A model generated the notes under the pieces. The model made no database searches. It saw only the letters and a program-made list of their open reading frames with translations, and was not told the DNA's origin. Made by a program: the position numbers and the translations under genes. A stretch of 64,000 nucleotides of DNA. Origin: Notolepis coatsorum (Eukaryota; Chordata; Actinopteri; Aulopiformes; Paralepididae). Below, in pieces: positions 51,901 to 63,769 of this stretch (position 1 is its first letter; the number at the start of each line of letters is the position of its first letter). The stretch spans positions 74,010,949 through 74,074,948 of the forward strand of contig OZ020586.1 in the NCBI GenBank assembly GCA_963971535.1. The letters are read 5' to 3'.

Positions 51901-54900
51901 ATTCGATATCGATAATTATCGTCGATATAATGTCCGTCAAGTTTAATTAACTTCTTATGCTGCTGCGAATGTCTCAAGTCGAGTTGATGTCGTCATCAGT
52001 CTGCGCACGTTAGCCGACAAGCGGAGTATCTCATGACAATAAATATGACACTAAAATACTCTCTTCCGCCACAATATATTGAAACCACGTCCACTGTATA
52101 TCCCACACTACCATAAACGTGGCCTCAGAATTCAAAACACACACATACTCGGCACGTAAATATATAAAACAGTGCCGTGCAAGCTAGTTATCCTAGCCAG
52201 CCTGTTGGTTCTAAGCGATGTATTCCATGACAATGTGCTAAATATGACACTAAAATACTCTCTTCCGCCACAATATATTGAAACGGCGTCCACTGTATAT
52301 CCCACACTACCATACACGTGGCCTCAGAATTCAAAACACACATACTCGGCACGTAAATATATAAAACGCCGTCGTGCAAGCTAATTAGCCTAGCAAGCCT
52401 TGTTGTTGAGTGAGTCCTACCTCCTTCCGGGTCTCGGCCATCTCCTTCACTGATTGGTTGTTAGCTGTTGTGCGTAAGCACGTCATCACGTAACGCTGGT
52501 TGTTGTTAGTGAGTGTGTTGAGCCGAGGCTGAACGGAGCCAAGCTTGGAAAATCGATATATCGAAACTTTGCGACCACGTTTCATGTTTATTTCGAGGAA
52601 ATAATTTATCGCGATAGTTATCGTTATCGTTTTATCGCCCAGCCCTATGTCACATACTCCAAAACGTATGCCGTTGCTGAAAATCAGAGCATCAAAAAAC
52701 TGCCCCCCCCCCTTTGATGCTTTCATGATGAAACATTATTATTACTATTACTATTATATACATTTGATTTGGAAATAGTAATGTGTCCAGGCGAGCAACA
52801 CGAGCGCTTTTAGCAAAGTTCACATAGCGCTCCATAACGCAGCTTCCAGGATCACTCTGAAACTATACAATATTCACCACGGGATAACACGCAAGCGAAC
52901 ATTAACTCTTTTTTACATGTTGGACGAGAGATAGTGATGTCAAATGAGCCATAGTATTTTCTCCATAGCTATAATATAGATATAGCTCTGCAAACATCGT
53001 GACGCACAGTGAAAATCCCTATCTTTTAAAGCGTGGCCCATTGACTACAAGGATGGATAAAATGGCTGGCGCTGAAAGTGTTAATGCAGAACTTTTTTTA
53101 TTTGGATGTCAGCTCTTTGACTGCCAGAGTGGAGTGGACTCAACCTTGATGACTTGGACTCGGACTAGGGTAATGGGGACTCGACTCGGACTCGAGGTCT
53201 TCTTTGGTGACTCGGACTCGAGATTTAATGACTCGACTACAACACTGCCTTCTGATTACCAGATGACCGCGCTACCTCCTGAGCCACTATCATTGCTAGG
53301 AGGCAACAGTAGGCCTAATGCTATCCCACACGCAGACAAACAATCAATGGTGTGCATAGAGTATTTTTTCACCTTGGATATAAAAATGTATACAAATGTT
53401 AAAATGTTTGTCAGGGAGATAAAGGGGAAACCAATATCGGCAGAGGCTTCATCTGCCTAATGTTGAATCATTTAAAATTCAAATGATTTGATTTTCCGCA
53501 GATGAGAAAAGCAAGGCATGACACTGTTACTCATGCAGTTATTGTGTTATTGTACAAATAATAGTAGATAAGAATACAAGTATTACATTCATTTGTGGTT
53601 CATTAACTCTTTCTGCACCATACCCCAATTTTTTTTTAAATAATAATAATAATCTAACCCTAACTAACCTTACCGTCATGCACTAATAAACTAACCTACA
53701 CTGTAGCACTCAACACTTTTATGAACATTGTTACTCAGCTGATAGAGCTGTACCCTTCCTGATGACTTGTCGTACAGAACTTGTAAGTCGCTTTGGATAA
53801 AAGCGTCAGCTAAATGACTAAATGTAAATGTACCCGAGAAAAGTCGAGTTTCGCTGCCATGCATTGAGCGCCATACCAGAGAATACTCGGGTTTTGATCC
53901 CCGTTCTATACACTCAGCCGGAGCTCCCTAGGTCTCCCTGGCATATCTGCCTACGTTGGAATTGCAATGACGATCGAATCTCACCAGGTGGCAGTATCGC
54001 CTACCTTTTGAACACCGATTTTAGTTTCGACAGTGTCTGTCCTTATCCCTCTCTGTCCTGACTCGCTCTGAGGGGGAGGAGTTCTTGCAGAGCAATCGCT
54101 CTGAGATCTTCTCGCCTCAAAACCTATAGTTTACCGTATACACATATAAACGAGTAATCGCGATCGCCGATGGGATCACTGGGATTATTCTTTCTGGAGT
54201 ACCTTCTGGCTAAGGTAAGGTACATTCTATGTCTATTTTACCGAACCTGATACATGTTTCTGTACCGATCACAGTGTCGTATTTTACAGGACCTAAACCG
54301 TGCTTTTTGTAAAGATCGCATTTTCAGAGTAAGACTACCATATGTGATTTTGTGAAGACACATATGGTATATACCTTTGATTTGGAAGTATTTGGGGTTT
54401 CAGGCGATCAACCAGAACGATTTGGGCATATTGCATATAACACGCCATATCTCGCGATCTATGAAGAAATACTGGTTTATTTTGAAAAGGGGTGATGTTT
54501 AGCGTGTAATAGCGCACAAACTACAGTATGTAGAAATTAACTGGTTAGACAGTGTTGTACTATGAACAATGCCTGTCAAATTAGCCATACTATTGTCTCC
54601 ATAGCTATAATACAGAACACACGATGGGTCCGCAAAACATCGCTAAAATGGTCAATAACGCTGGCGCCATTGAGTAAAGATGGGAAAAGGGCGTGGCGCT
54701 CAAAGAGTTAAAGGATAAGGCCAGAATATTTATTTGTATTATTGTCAATAAAAGACCAATACCTACAATGCATTTAATCTACTCTTCAATATACTTAGTA
54801 CTCTCTCCTACCGTTAGGAGCTCTCAACCAGGAAGCCATACCTTCCCATTGTATGTTAGATCAGATGTTACACCTCTACTATCAGATGTTACACCTCTAC

Positions 54901-57900
54901 TATCAGATGTCACCTCTACTATCAGATGTTACACCTCTACTATCAGATGTTACACATCTACCATCAGATGTTACACCTCTACTATCAGATGTTACACCTC
55001 TAGATGTTACACCTCTACTATCAGATGTTACACCTCTACTATCAGATGTTACACCTCTACTATCAGATGTAACACTTCTACTATCAGATGTCACCTCTAC
55101 TATCAGATGTTACACTTCTACTATCAGATGTTACACTTCTACTATCAGATGTTACACCTCTACCATCAGATGTTACACCTCTACCATCAGATGTTACACC
55201 TCTACTATCAGATGTTACACCTCCTACTATCAGATGTTACACCTCTACTATCAGATGTTACACATCCTACTATCAGATGTTACACCTCTACTATCAGATG
55301 TTACACCTCTACTATCAGATGTCACCTCTACTATCAGATGTTACACCTCTACTATCAGATGTTACACTTCTACTATCAGATGTTACACCTCTACTATCAG
55401 ATGGTACACCTCTACTATCAGATGTTACACCTCTACTATCAGATGTTACCTCTACTATCAGATGTTACACCTCTACTATCAGATGTTACACCTCTACTAT
55501 CAGATGTTACACTTCTACTATCAGATGTTACACCTCTACTATCAGATGTTACACCTCTACTATCAGATGTTACACCTCTACTATCAGATGTTACACCTCT
55601 ACCATCAGATGTTACACTTCTACTATCAGATGTTACACTTCTACTATCAGATGTTACACCTCTACTATCAGATGTTACACCTCTACTATCAGATGTTACA
55701 CCTCTACTATCAGATGTTACACCTCTACTATCAGATGTTACACTTCTACTATCAGATGTTACACCTCTACTATCAGATGTTACATCTACTATCAGATGTT
55801 ACACTTCTACTATCAGATGTTACACCTCTACTATCAGATGTTACACCTCTACTATCAGATGTTACACCTATACTATCAGATGTTACACCTCTACTATCAG
55901 ATGTTACACTTCTACTATCAGATGTTACACTTCTACTATCAGATGTTACACTTCTATCAGATGTTACACCTCTAGATGTTACACCTCTACTATCAGATGT
56001 TACACCTCTACTATCAGATGTTACACCTACTATCAGATGTTACACTTCTACTATCAGATGTTACACCTACTATCAGATGTTACACCTACTATCAGATGTT
56101 ACACTTCTACTATCAGATGTTACACTTCTACTATCAGATGTTACACCTCTACTATCAGATGTTACACCTCTACTATCAGATGTTACACCTCTACTATCAG
56201 ATGTTACACTTCTACTATCAGATGTTACACATCTACTATCAGATGTTACATCTACTATCAGATGTTACACCTCTACTATCAGATGTTACATCTACTATCA
56301 CATGTTACACCTCTACTATCAGATGTTACACCTCTACTATCAGATGTTACATCTACTATCAGATGTTACACCTCTACTATCAGATGTTACACCTCTACTA
56401 TCAGATGTTACACCTATACTATCAGATGTTACACTTCTACTATCAGATGTTACACTTCTACTATCAGATGTTACACTTCTACTATCAGATGTTACACCTA
56501 CTATCAGATGTTACACCTCTACTATCAGATGTTACACATCTACTATCAGATGTTACACCTCTACTATCAGATGTTACACCTCTACTATCAGATGTTACAC
56601 CTCTACTATCAGATGTTACATCTACTATCAGATGTTACACTTCTACTATCAGATGTTACACCTCTACTATCAGATGTTACACATCTACTATCAGATGTTA
56701 CACCTCTAGATGTTACACCTCTACTATCAGATGTTACACTTCTACTATCAGATGTTACACCTCTACTATCAGATGTTACACATCTACTATCAGATGTTAC
56801 ACCTCTACTATCAGATGTTACACCTCTACTATCAGATGTTACACCTCTACTATCAGATGTTACACCTCTACTATCAGATGTTACACCTCTACTATCAGAT
56901 GTTACACCTCTAGATGTTACACCTCTACTATCAGATGTTACACATCTACTATCGGATGTTACACCTCTACTATCAGATGTTACATCTACTATCAGATGTT
57001 ACACTTCTACTATCAGATGTTACACCTCTACTATCAGATGTTACACCTACTATCAGATGTTACACCTATACTATCAGATGTTACACCTCTACTATCAGAT
57101 GTTACACTTCTACTATCAGATGTTACACTTCTACTATCAGATGTTACACCTACTATCAGATGTTACACTTCTACTATCAGATGTTACACCTCTACTATCA
57201 GATGTTACACCTCTACTATCAGATGTTACACCTACTATCAGATGTTACACTTCTACTATCAGATGTTACACTTCTACTATCAGATGTTACACTTCTACTA
57301 TCAGATGTTACACCTACTATCAGATGTTACACTTCTACTATCAGATGTTACACTTCTACTATCAGATGTTACACCTACTATCAGATGTTACACCTCTACT
57401 ATCAGATGTTACACATCTACTATCAGATGTTACACATCTACTATCAGATGTTACACCTACTATCAGATGTTACACCTCTACTATCAGATGTTACACCTCT
57501 ACTATCAGATGTTACACCTCTACTATCAGATGTTACACCTCTAGATGTTACACCTCTACTATCAGATGTTACACATCTACTATCAGATGTTACACCTCTA
57601 CTATCAGATGTTACATCTACTATCAGATGTTACAATTCTACTATCAGATGTTACACCTCTACTATCAGATGTTACACCTCTACTATCAGATGTTACACCT
57701 CTACTATCAGATGTTACACCTCTACTATCAGATGTTACACTTCTACTATCAGATGTTACACTTCTACTATCAGATGTTACACCTACTATCAGATGTTACA
57801 CTTCTACTATCAGATGTTACACCTCTACTATCAGATGTTACACCTCTACTATCAGATGTTACACCTATTATCAGATGTTACACTTCTACTATCAGATGTT

Positions 57901-60900
57901 ACACTTCTACTATCAGATGTTACACCTACTATCAGATGTTACACTTCTACTATCAGATGTTACACTTCTACTATCAGATGTTACACCTACTATCAGATGT
58001 TACACCTCTACTATCAGATGTTACACCTCTACTATCAGATGTTACACATCTACTATCAGATGTTACACCTACTATCAGATGTTACACTTCTACTATCAGA
58101 TGTTACACCTCTACTATCAGATGTTACACCTCTACTATCAGATGTTACACCTCTACTATCAGATGTTACACATATACTATCAGATGTTACACCTCTACTA
58201 TCAGATGTTACACTTCTACTATCAGATGTTACACCTCTACTATCAGATGTTACACCTCTACTATCAGATGTTACACCTCTACTATCAGATGTTACACTTC
58301 TACTATCAGATGTTACACTTCTACTATCAGATGTTACACTTCTACTATCAGATGTTACACCTACTATCAGATGTTACACTTCTACTATCAGATGTTACAC
58401 TTCTACTATCAGATGTTACACTTCTACTATCAGATGTTACACTTCTACTATCAGATGTTACACCTATCAGATGTTACACCTCTACCATCAGATGTTACAC
58501 TTCTACTATCAGATGTTACACCTCTACTATCAGATGTTACACCTCTACTATCAGATGTTACACCTCTACTATCAGATGTTACACCTCTACTATCAGATGT
58601 TACACTTCTACTATCAGATGTTACACTTCTACTATCAGATGTTACACTTCTACTATCAGATGTTACACCTCTACTATCAGATGTTACACCTCTACTATGC
58701 ACACAGCCTCGCCATCAGGGCAGAATGTGAGGAGAATCCAAATGAAGGAAAAGAGAGGTTTGGACGTTATTTATGGGTTTATGGACGTCTACCTGCTTCT
58801 CCACCACTTTGGGGTCCATGTCGGGCACGAGGCGGATGGAAAACTTCCCGGTGACCTTTCGGGGGATGACGGTCTTGGCCCCTCCATCAGAGAATGCCCC
58901 TTCGATACCGTGGAGAGAGAGGGAGGGGTACCTCCAGCGGTGCATCAGGATCTGCTCCTACAGACGGAAGAATAATATTCACTTCACTGCTGCTAATACT
59001 CCTTACAATACCACAGGGAAAGAAACAGGTTCTACACATTTCTTTCTGTCTTCATGTTTTGAGTTAACCGCTTCCTGGCTGTATACAGTCCCTGTAGCAC
59101 ACAGTATAGTTCCTGTAGCACACAGTATAGTTCCTGTAGCACACAGTATAGTTCCTGTAGCATACAGTATAGTTCCTGTAGCACACAGTATAGTTCCTGT
59201 AGCACACAGTACAGTTCCTGTAGCACACAGTATAGTTCCTGTAGCACACAGTATAGTTCCTGTAGCACACAGTATAGTTCCTGTAGCACACAGTACACAC
59301 TCCCTGTAGCACTCAGTATAGTTCCTGTAGCACACAGTATAGTTCCTGTAGCACACAGTATATAGTTCCTGTAGCACACAGTATAGTTCCTGTAGCACAC
59401 AGTATAGTTCCTGTAGCACACAGTATACACTCCATGTAGCACACAGTATAGTTCCTGTAGCACACAGTATAGTTCCTGTAGCACACAGTATAGTTCCTGT
59501 AGCATACAGTATACACTCCCTGTAGCACACAGTATAGTTCCTGTAGCACACAGTATAGTTACTGTAACACACAGTATAGTTCCTGTAGCACACATTACAG
59601 TTCTTGTAGCACACAGTATAGTTCCTGTAGCACACAGTATAGTTCCTGTAGCACACATTATAGTCCCTGTAGCACACAGTATAGTTACTGTAACACACAG
59701 TATAGTTCCTGTAGCACACAGTATAGTTCCTGTAACACACAGTATAGTTACTGTAACACACAGTATAGTTCATGTAGCACACAGTATAGTTACTGTAACA
59801 CACAGTATAGTTCCTGTAGCACACAGTATAGTTACTGTAACACACAGTATAGTTACTGTAACACACAGTATAGTTCCTGTAGCACACATTATAGTTCCTG
59901 TAGCATACAGTACAGTTCCTGTAGCACACAGTATAGTCCCTGTAGCACACAGTATAGTTCCTGTAGCATACAGTATAGTTCCTGTAGCACACATTATAGT
60001 TCCTGTAGCACACAGTATAGTTCCTGTAGCACACAGTATAGTTCCTGTAGCACACAGTATAGTTCCTGTATCACAGTATAGTTCCTGTAGCACACAGTAC
60101 AGTTCCTGTAGCACACAGTACAGTTCCTGTAGCACACAGTATAGTTCCTGTAGCACACAGTATAGTTACTGTAACACAGTATAGTTCCTGTAGCACACAT
60201 TATAGTCCCTGTAGCACACAGTATAGTTACTGTAACACAGTATAGTTCCTGTAGCACACAGTATAGTCCCTGTAGCACACAGTATAGTTCCTGTAGCACA
60301 CAGTATAGTTCCTGTAGCACACAGTATAGTTACTGTAACACAGTATAGTTCCTGTAGCACACAGTATAGTTCCTGTAGCACAATAGTTCCTGTAGCACAC
60401 AGTACAGTTCCTGTAGCACACAGTACAGTTCCTGTAGCACACAGTATAGTTCCTGTAGCACACATTATAGTTCCTGTAGCACACATTATAGTCCCTGTAG
60501 CACACAGTACAGTTCCTGTAGCACACAGTATACACTCCCTGTAGCACACATTATAGTTCCTGTAGCACACAGTATAGTTACTGTAACACACAGTATAGTT
60601 CCTGTAGCACACAGTATAGTTACTGTAACACACAGTATAGTCCCTGTAGCACACAGTACAGTTCCTGTAGCACACAGTATAGTTCCTGTAGCACACAGTA
60701 TAGTTACTGTAACACACATTATAGTCCCTGTAGCACACAGTACAGTTCCTGTAGCACACAGTATAGTTCCTGTAGCACACAGTATACACTCCCTGTAGCA
60801 CACAGTATAGTTCCTGTAGCACACAGTATAGTTACTGTAACACACAGTATAGTTCCTGTAGCACACATTATAGTCCCTGTAGCACACAGTACAGTTCCTG

Positions 60901-63067
60901 TAGCACAGTATAGTTCCTGTAGCACACAGTATAGTTACTGTAACACACAGTATAGTTCCTGTAGCACATTATAGTCCCTGTAGCACACAGTACAGTTCCT
61001 GTAGCACACAGTATAGTTCCTGTAGCACACAGTATAGTTCCTGTAGCATACAGTATAGTTCCTGTAGCACACAGTACAGTTCCTGTAGCACACAGTATAG
61101 TTCCTGTAGCACACAGTATACACTCCCTGTAGCACACAGTATAGTTCCTGTAGCACACAGTATACACTCCCTGTAGCACACAGTATAGTTCCTGTAGCAC
61201 ACAGTATAGTTACTGTAACACACAGTATAGTTCCTGTAGCACACATTATAGTCCCTGTAGCACACAGTACAGTTCCTGTAGCACACAGTATAGTTACTGT
61301 AACACACAGTATAGTTACTGTAACACACAGTATAGTTCCTGTAGCACACATTATAGTCCCTGTAGCACACAGTACAGTTCCTGTAGCACACAGTATAGTT
61401 ACTGTAACACACAGTATAGTTACTGTAACACACAGTATAGTTCCTGTAGCACACAGTATACACTCCCTGTAGCACACAGTATAGTTCCTGTAGCACACAG
61501 TATAGTTACTGTAACACACAGTATAGTTCATGTAGCACACAGTATAGTTACTGTAACACACAGTATAGTTCCTGTAGCACACAGTATAGTTACTGTAACA
61601 CACAGTATAGTTACTGTAACACACAGTATAGTTCCTGTAGCACAGTATAGTTACTGTAACACACAGTATAGTTCCTGTAGCACACAGTATAGTCCCTGTA
61701 GCACACAGTATAGTTCCTGTAGCACACAGTATAGTTCCTGTAGCATACAGTACAGTTCATGTAGCACACAGTATAGTTACTGTAACACACAGTATAGTCC
61801 CTGTAGCACACAGTATAGTTCCTGTAGCACACATTATAGTTCCTGTAGCACACATTATAGTTCCTGTAGCACACATTATACACTCCCTGTAGCACACAGT
61901 ATAGTTCCTGTAGCACACAGTATAGTTCCTGTATCACACAGTATAGTTCCTGTAGCACACAGTAGTTCCTGTAGCATACAGTACAGTTCCTGTAGCACAC
62001 AGTATAGTTCCTGTAGCACACAGTATAAAGTCCCTGTAGCACACATTATAGTTCCTGTAGCATACAGTACAGTTCCTGTAGCACACAGTATAGTTCCTGT
62101 AGCACACAGTATAGTCCCTGTAGCACACAGTATAGTCCCTGTAGCACACAGTATAGTTCCTGTAGCACACAGTATAGTTCCTGTAGCATACAGTACAGTT
62201 CCTGTAGCACACAGTATAGTTCCTGTAGCATACAGTACAGTTCCTGTAGCACACAGTATAGTTCCTGTAGCACACATTATACACTCCCTGTAGCACACAG
62301 TATAGTTCCTGTAGCACACTGTAGCACACAGTATAGTTCCTGTAGCACACAGTAAAGTTCCTGTAGCATACAGTACAGTTCATGTAGCACACAGTATAGT
62401 TCCTGTAGCATACAGTACAGTTCCTGTAGCACACAGTATAAAGTCCCTGTAGCACACAGTATAGTTCCTGTAGCACACAGTATAGTTCCTGTAGCACACA
62501 TTATGGTATAGTTCCTGTAGCACACAGTATAGTTCCTGTAGCACACAGTATAGTTCCTGTAGCACACAGTATAGTTCCTGTAGCACACAGTATAGTCCCT
62601 GTAGCACACAGTATAGTCCCTGTAGCACAGTATACGGTCCGGATTCACAAGGCTAGTGTCCAACATGGTGGATGCTGCCAGTGGCCCCAATGGTGGTTAA
62701 CTTGACCACTACACACTACAGCTGAAGATTATTCTTAACGTCAACAAGAACAAATATCACAATATGTCAAACGAAAGTGGGACATTAGGATACAACGACA
62801 TCAACATGTGTAGTCGTACCTGTAACAGAAGAACTTAAAGGGGATAGTTTTGATTTTTGGAACCGTGGCCCTATTAGAAATTGGTGACGTGATAAAGACT
62901 CCTTGCCTTGGTCTCGTGCAGCAGTTTCTCAGCACCGACGTCCTTGCAGTACTCCACCGGGTCAAACTCAATCTTCTGGTACAGCCGGGTCTCCTCCTCG
63001 GTGAGCGGTGCCACGTCGCCGTACATCCCTGGCACCAAGATCTTCCCCTTCTTGTCCACCAATGAGC
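48872..63067 (-). CDS. cndp2: Cytosolic non-specific dipeptidase CNDP2-like; last 5 coding exons (5' part outside window)
   Basis: Minus-strand exons 63067-62907, 58957-58793, 51564-51423, 49553-49406 and 48938-48872 join in one frame: 226 residues plus TAA, about the C-terminal half of a ~475-aa M20 metallopeptidase. It includes most of the lid/dimerisation domain ([52 protein letters not shown]) and the returning catalytic-domain part with [10 protein letters not shown], whose His matches human CNDP2 H445, a metal ligand. The family hydrolyses dipeptides such as Cys-Gly in the cytosol as a Mn2+/Zn2+ homodimer. [16 protein letters not shown] and [10 protein letters not shown] favour CNDP2 over CNDP1. 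The N-terminal metal ligands and catalytic Asp/Glu lie upstream of the window. Confidence 0.92.
49097..49391 (+). repeat. (CTGT)-rich minisatellite next to a cndp2 exon
   Basis: TCTGTCTGTCACACTGTG with 14- and 18-bp unit variants alternating, about 18 units. It is followed by the splice donor of the upstream exon after a short spacer. Preceded by (GTGC)/(GT)n at 49031-49060. Confidence 0.95.
49406..49553 (-). CDS. cndp2: cndp2 exon 4 of 5 in window (metal-ligand His)
   Basis: (V)[15 protein letters not shown] to [12 protein letters not shown](R); acceptor TCACTAG, donor GTACAG at 49405. A (CTGT)-rich minisatellite begins about 15 bp past the donor. Confidence 0.94.
49663..49965 (+). mobile_element. 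tRNA-derived SINE, 5' piece, split by an L1
   Basis: GGCGGTCAGGTGGCGTAGCG head and CCTGTTCGAATCC box B; body with ATTGGCAGTATTAG. It ends at AAGCGGTTGA, the L1 target, and continues at 50564. Confidence 0.88.
49966..50563 (+). mobile_element. 5'-truncated L1 with 10-bp target duplication
   Basis: AAGCGGTTGA is at 49956-49965 and 50564-50573; a poly(A) tail lies at about 50548-50562. 598 bp including the ORF2 end and 3' UTR. Confidence 0.93.
49967..50281 (+). pseudogene. L1 ORF2 C-terminal fragment, open frame
   Basis: 104 codons from the insertion boundary to [38 protein letters not shown]. This matches the end of the fragment at 23324 ([16 protein letters not shown]), so both derive from related L1s. 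Confidence 0.85.
50564..50750 (+). mobile_element. tRNA-derived SINE, 3' piece
   Basis: AAGCGGTTGATTGGCTGGACGTG continues the SINE body (cf. 20440-20600) to GGGATGGGAGAAAATCGG and an A-rich tail. Confidence 0.85.
51013..51402. mobile_element. MITE-like element close to a cndp2 splice donor
   Basis: CAGTGTTTCTGCAGGTTTC at the left and ACCCTGCAGATACCCTG at the right look like related inverted ends. The middle is AT-rich with AATACATTTTAAGGCC. No target duplication seen. The right end lies 20 bp from the exon-3 donor. Confidence 0.5.
51423..51564 (-). CDS. cndp2: cndp2 exon 3 of 5 in window
   Basis: [16 protein letters not shown] to GRKAMKT(V); acceptor ATTATCAAG (poor pyrimidine tract), donor GTACAG. 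Ends phase 1. Confidence 0.93.
51839..52647. mobile_element. hAT MITE with 8-bp target duplication and internal duplication
   Basis: TGTCACAT flanks at 51831-51838 and 52648-52655; ends TAGGGCTGGGCGATA and TATCGCCCAGCCCTA are perfect inverted repeats. About 180 bp (52036-52205) is repeated at 52230-52400. Confidence 0.92.
52902..53084. mobile_element. TTAA-flanked (piggyBac-like) MITE
   Basis: TTAACTCTTTTTTACATG and GGCGCTGAAAGTGTTAA ends. Interior CCATAGCTATAATA and CTCTGCAAACATCG is shared with the larger element at 53603-54711. Confidence 0.7.
53090..53247. mobile_element. MITE end rich in GACTCGGACT
   Basis: Repeated GACTCGGACTCG text ending ACTCGACTACAACACTG, the reverse complement of the kind of end at 34978. 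It is followed by a SINE remnant (53250-53290). Confidence 0.55.
53603..54711. mobile_element. TTAA-flanked (piggyBac-like) element containing a LINE tail
   Basis: TTAACTCTTTCTGCACCA and the reverse complement of the right end, TTAACTCTTTGAGCGCC, share TTAACTCTTT. A LINE tail (53700-53835, CTTTGGATAAAAGCGTCAGC) is nested. No transposase frame. Confidence 0.65.
54856..58698 (+). repeat. ~20-bp minisatellite array, ~3.8 kb, in a cndp2 intron
   Basis: Consensus CTCTACTATCAGATGTTACA, roughly 195 units, with shortened units (loss of CT or of CTATCAG) and T/A/C variants. All frames are free of stops, so frames of up to ~1300 codons are artefacts. Confidence 0.98.
58793..58957 (-). CDS. cndp2: cndp2 exon 2 of 5 in window
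   Basis: [17 protein letters not shown] to DPKVVEKQ, 55 codons, phase 0 at both ends. Acceptor CTGTAG, donor GTAGAC. It sits between two long minisatellites. Confidence 0.93.
59085..62638 (-). repeat. ~21-bp minisatellite array, ~3.5 kb, in a cndp2 intron
   Basis: The plus-strand core CTGTAGCACACAGTATAG plus TTC gives 21 bp, roughly 170 units. Variants TTACTGTAACACACAG, ACACTCCCTGTAGC and CACATTATAG recur in ordered groups, which suggests block duplication. Confidence 0.98.
62639..62906 (-). other. Short intron part between array and exon
   Basis: A TTAAAGGGGATAGTTTTG at 62836 resembles a TTAA-type MITE end. Nothing coding. Confidence 0.4.
62907..63067 (-). CDS. cndp2: cndp2 exon 1 of 5 in window
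   Basis: Reads [18 protein letters not shown] to AEKLLHETK; acceptor CTACCAG at 63068-63074. The donor is AAG/GCAAGG, a GC donor, with no usable GT nearby. The frame joins exactly to the next exon (HETK-EQILMH). Confidence 0.9.
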
Positions 63068-63189
63068 CTGGTAGGGAAACACCACAACACCAGGCGTTTA
63101 GCCGCTTATCAAACTGAGATTTAGATTATGTGGTTAAAGGGGCGAGTCCACCACAACCCAATACTGTTCCTCATACTAGCTCCGGATAG

Positions 63190-63704
63190 TTAACCACTGC
63201 CTGCTCTGCTGGTGCCCTGCCTGCTCTGCTGGTGCCCTGCCTGCCCTGCTGGTGCCCTGCCTGCTCTGCTGGTGCCCTGCCTGCTCTGCTGGTGCCCTGC
63301 CTGCTCTGCTGGTGCCCTGCCTGCCCTGCTGGTGCCCTGCCTGCTCTGCTGGTGCCCTGCCTGCTCTGCTGGTGCCCTGCCTGCTCTGCTGGTGCCCTGC
63401 CTGCTCTGCTGCCGCTCTGCCTGCTCTGCTGGTGCCCTGCCTGCTCTGCTGGTGCCCTGCCTGCTCTGCTGGTGCCCTGCCTGCTCTGCTGCCGCTCTGC
63501 CTGCTCTGCTGGTGCCCTGCCTGCTCTGCTGCCGCTCTGCCTGCTCTGCTGGTGCCCTGCCTGCTCTGCTGGTGCCCTGCCTGCTCTGCTGGTGCCCTGC
63601 CTGCTCTGCTGGTGCCCTGCCTGCTCTGCTGGTGCCCTGCCTGCTCTGCTGCCGCTCTGCCTGCTCTGCTGGTGCCCTGCCTACTCTGCTGGTGCCCTGC
63701 CTGG
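63190..63704 (+). repeat. 20-bp GC-rich minisatellite, about 25 copies
   Basis: CTGCTCTGCTGGTGCCCTGC with four units reading GCCGCTCTGC. It begins about 115 bp upstream of the exon-1 acceptor. Poly-Ala/Cys/Leu frames are artefacts. Confidence 0.97.
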
Positions 63705-63769
63705 GGAGGAGCATCGTTGCTTCCTATGAGCTCATGGTGGCTCCTCAGGATATAGGCCTGCAGTGATGT

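Noticed and set aside
54693-58854. Open frames of up to about 1300 codons with YYQMLHL / LLSDVTP / TIRCYTS repeats
   Set aside because: All three frames of the 20-bp repeat lack stops, so the same array gives three overlapping proteins. It lies in an intron of cndp2.
59003-62690. Cys/Tyr-rich repeat frames (CYRNYTV) on the minus strand
   Set aside because: Made by a 21-bp minisatellite; no start context, no domain, and they overlap each other in several frames.
48872-63067. CNDP1 (carnosinase) instead of CNDP2
   Set aside because: HETKEQILMH is CNDP1-like, but MGHGxKxWVSDF, [18 protein letters not shown] and LTFQEATG match CNDP2 much better from memory. A tree would settle it.
63190-63766. 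Ala/Cys/Leu-rich and Arg/Gln-rich repeat frames, like an antifreeze or low-complexity protein
   Set aside because: Product of a 20-bp GC-rich repeat read in every frame; no gene signals around it.
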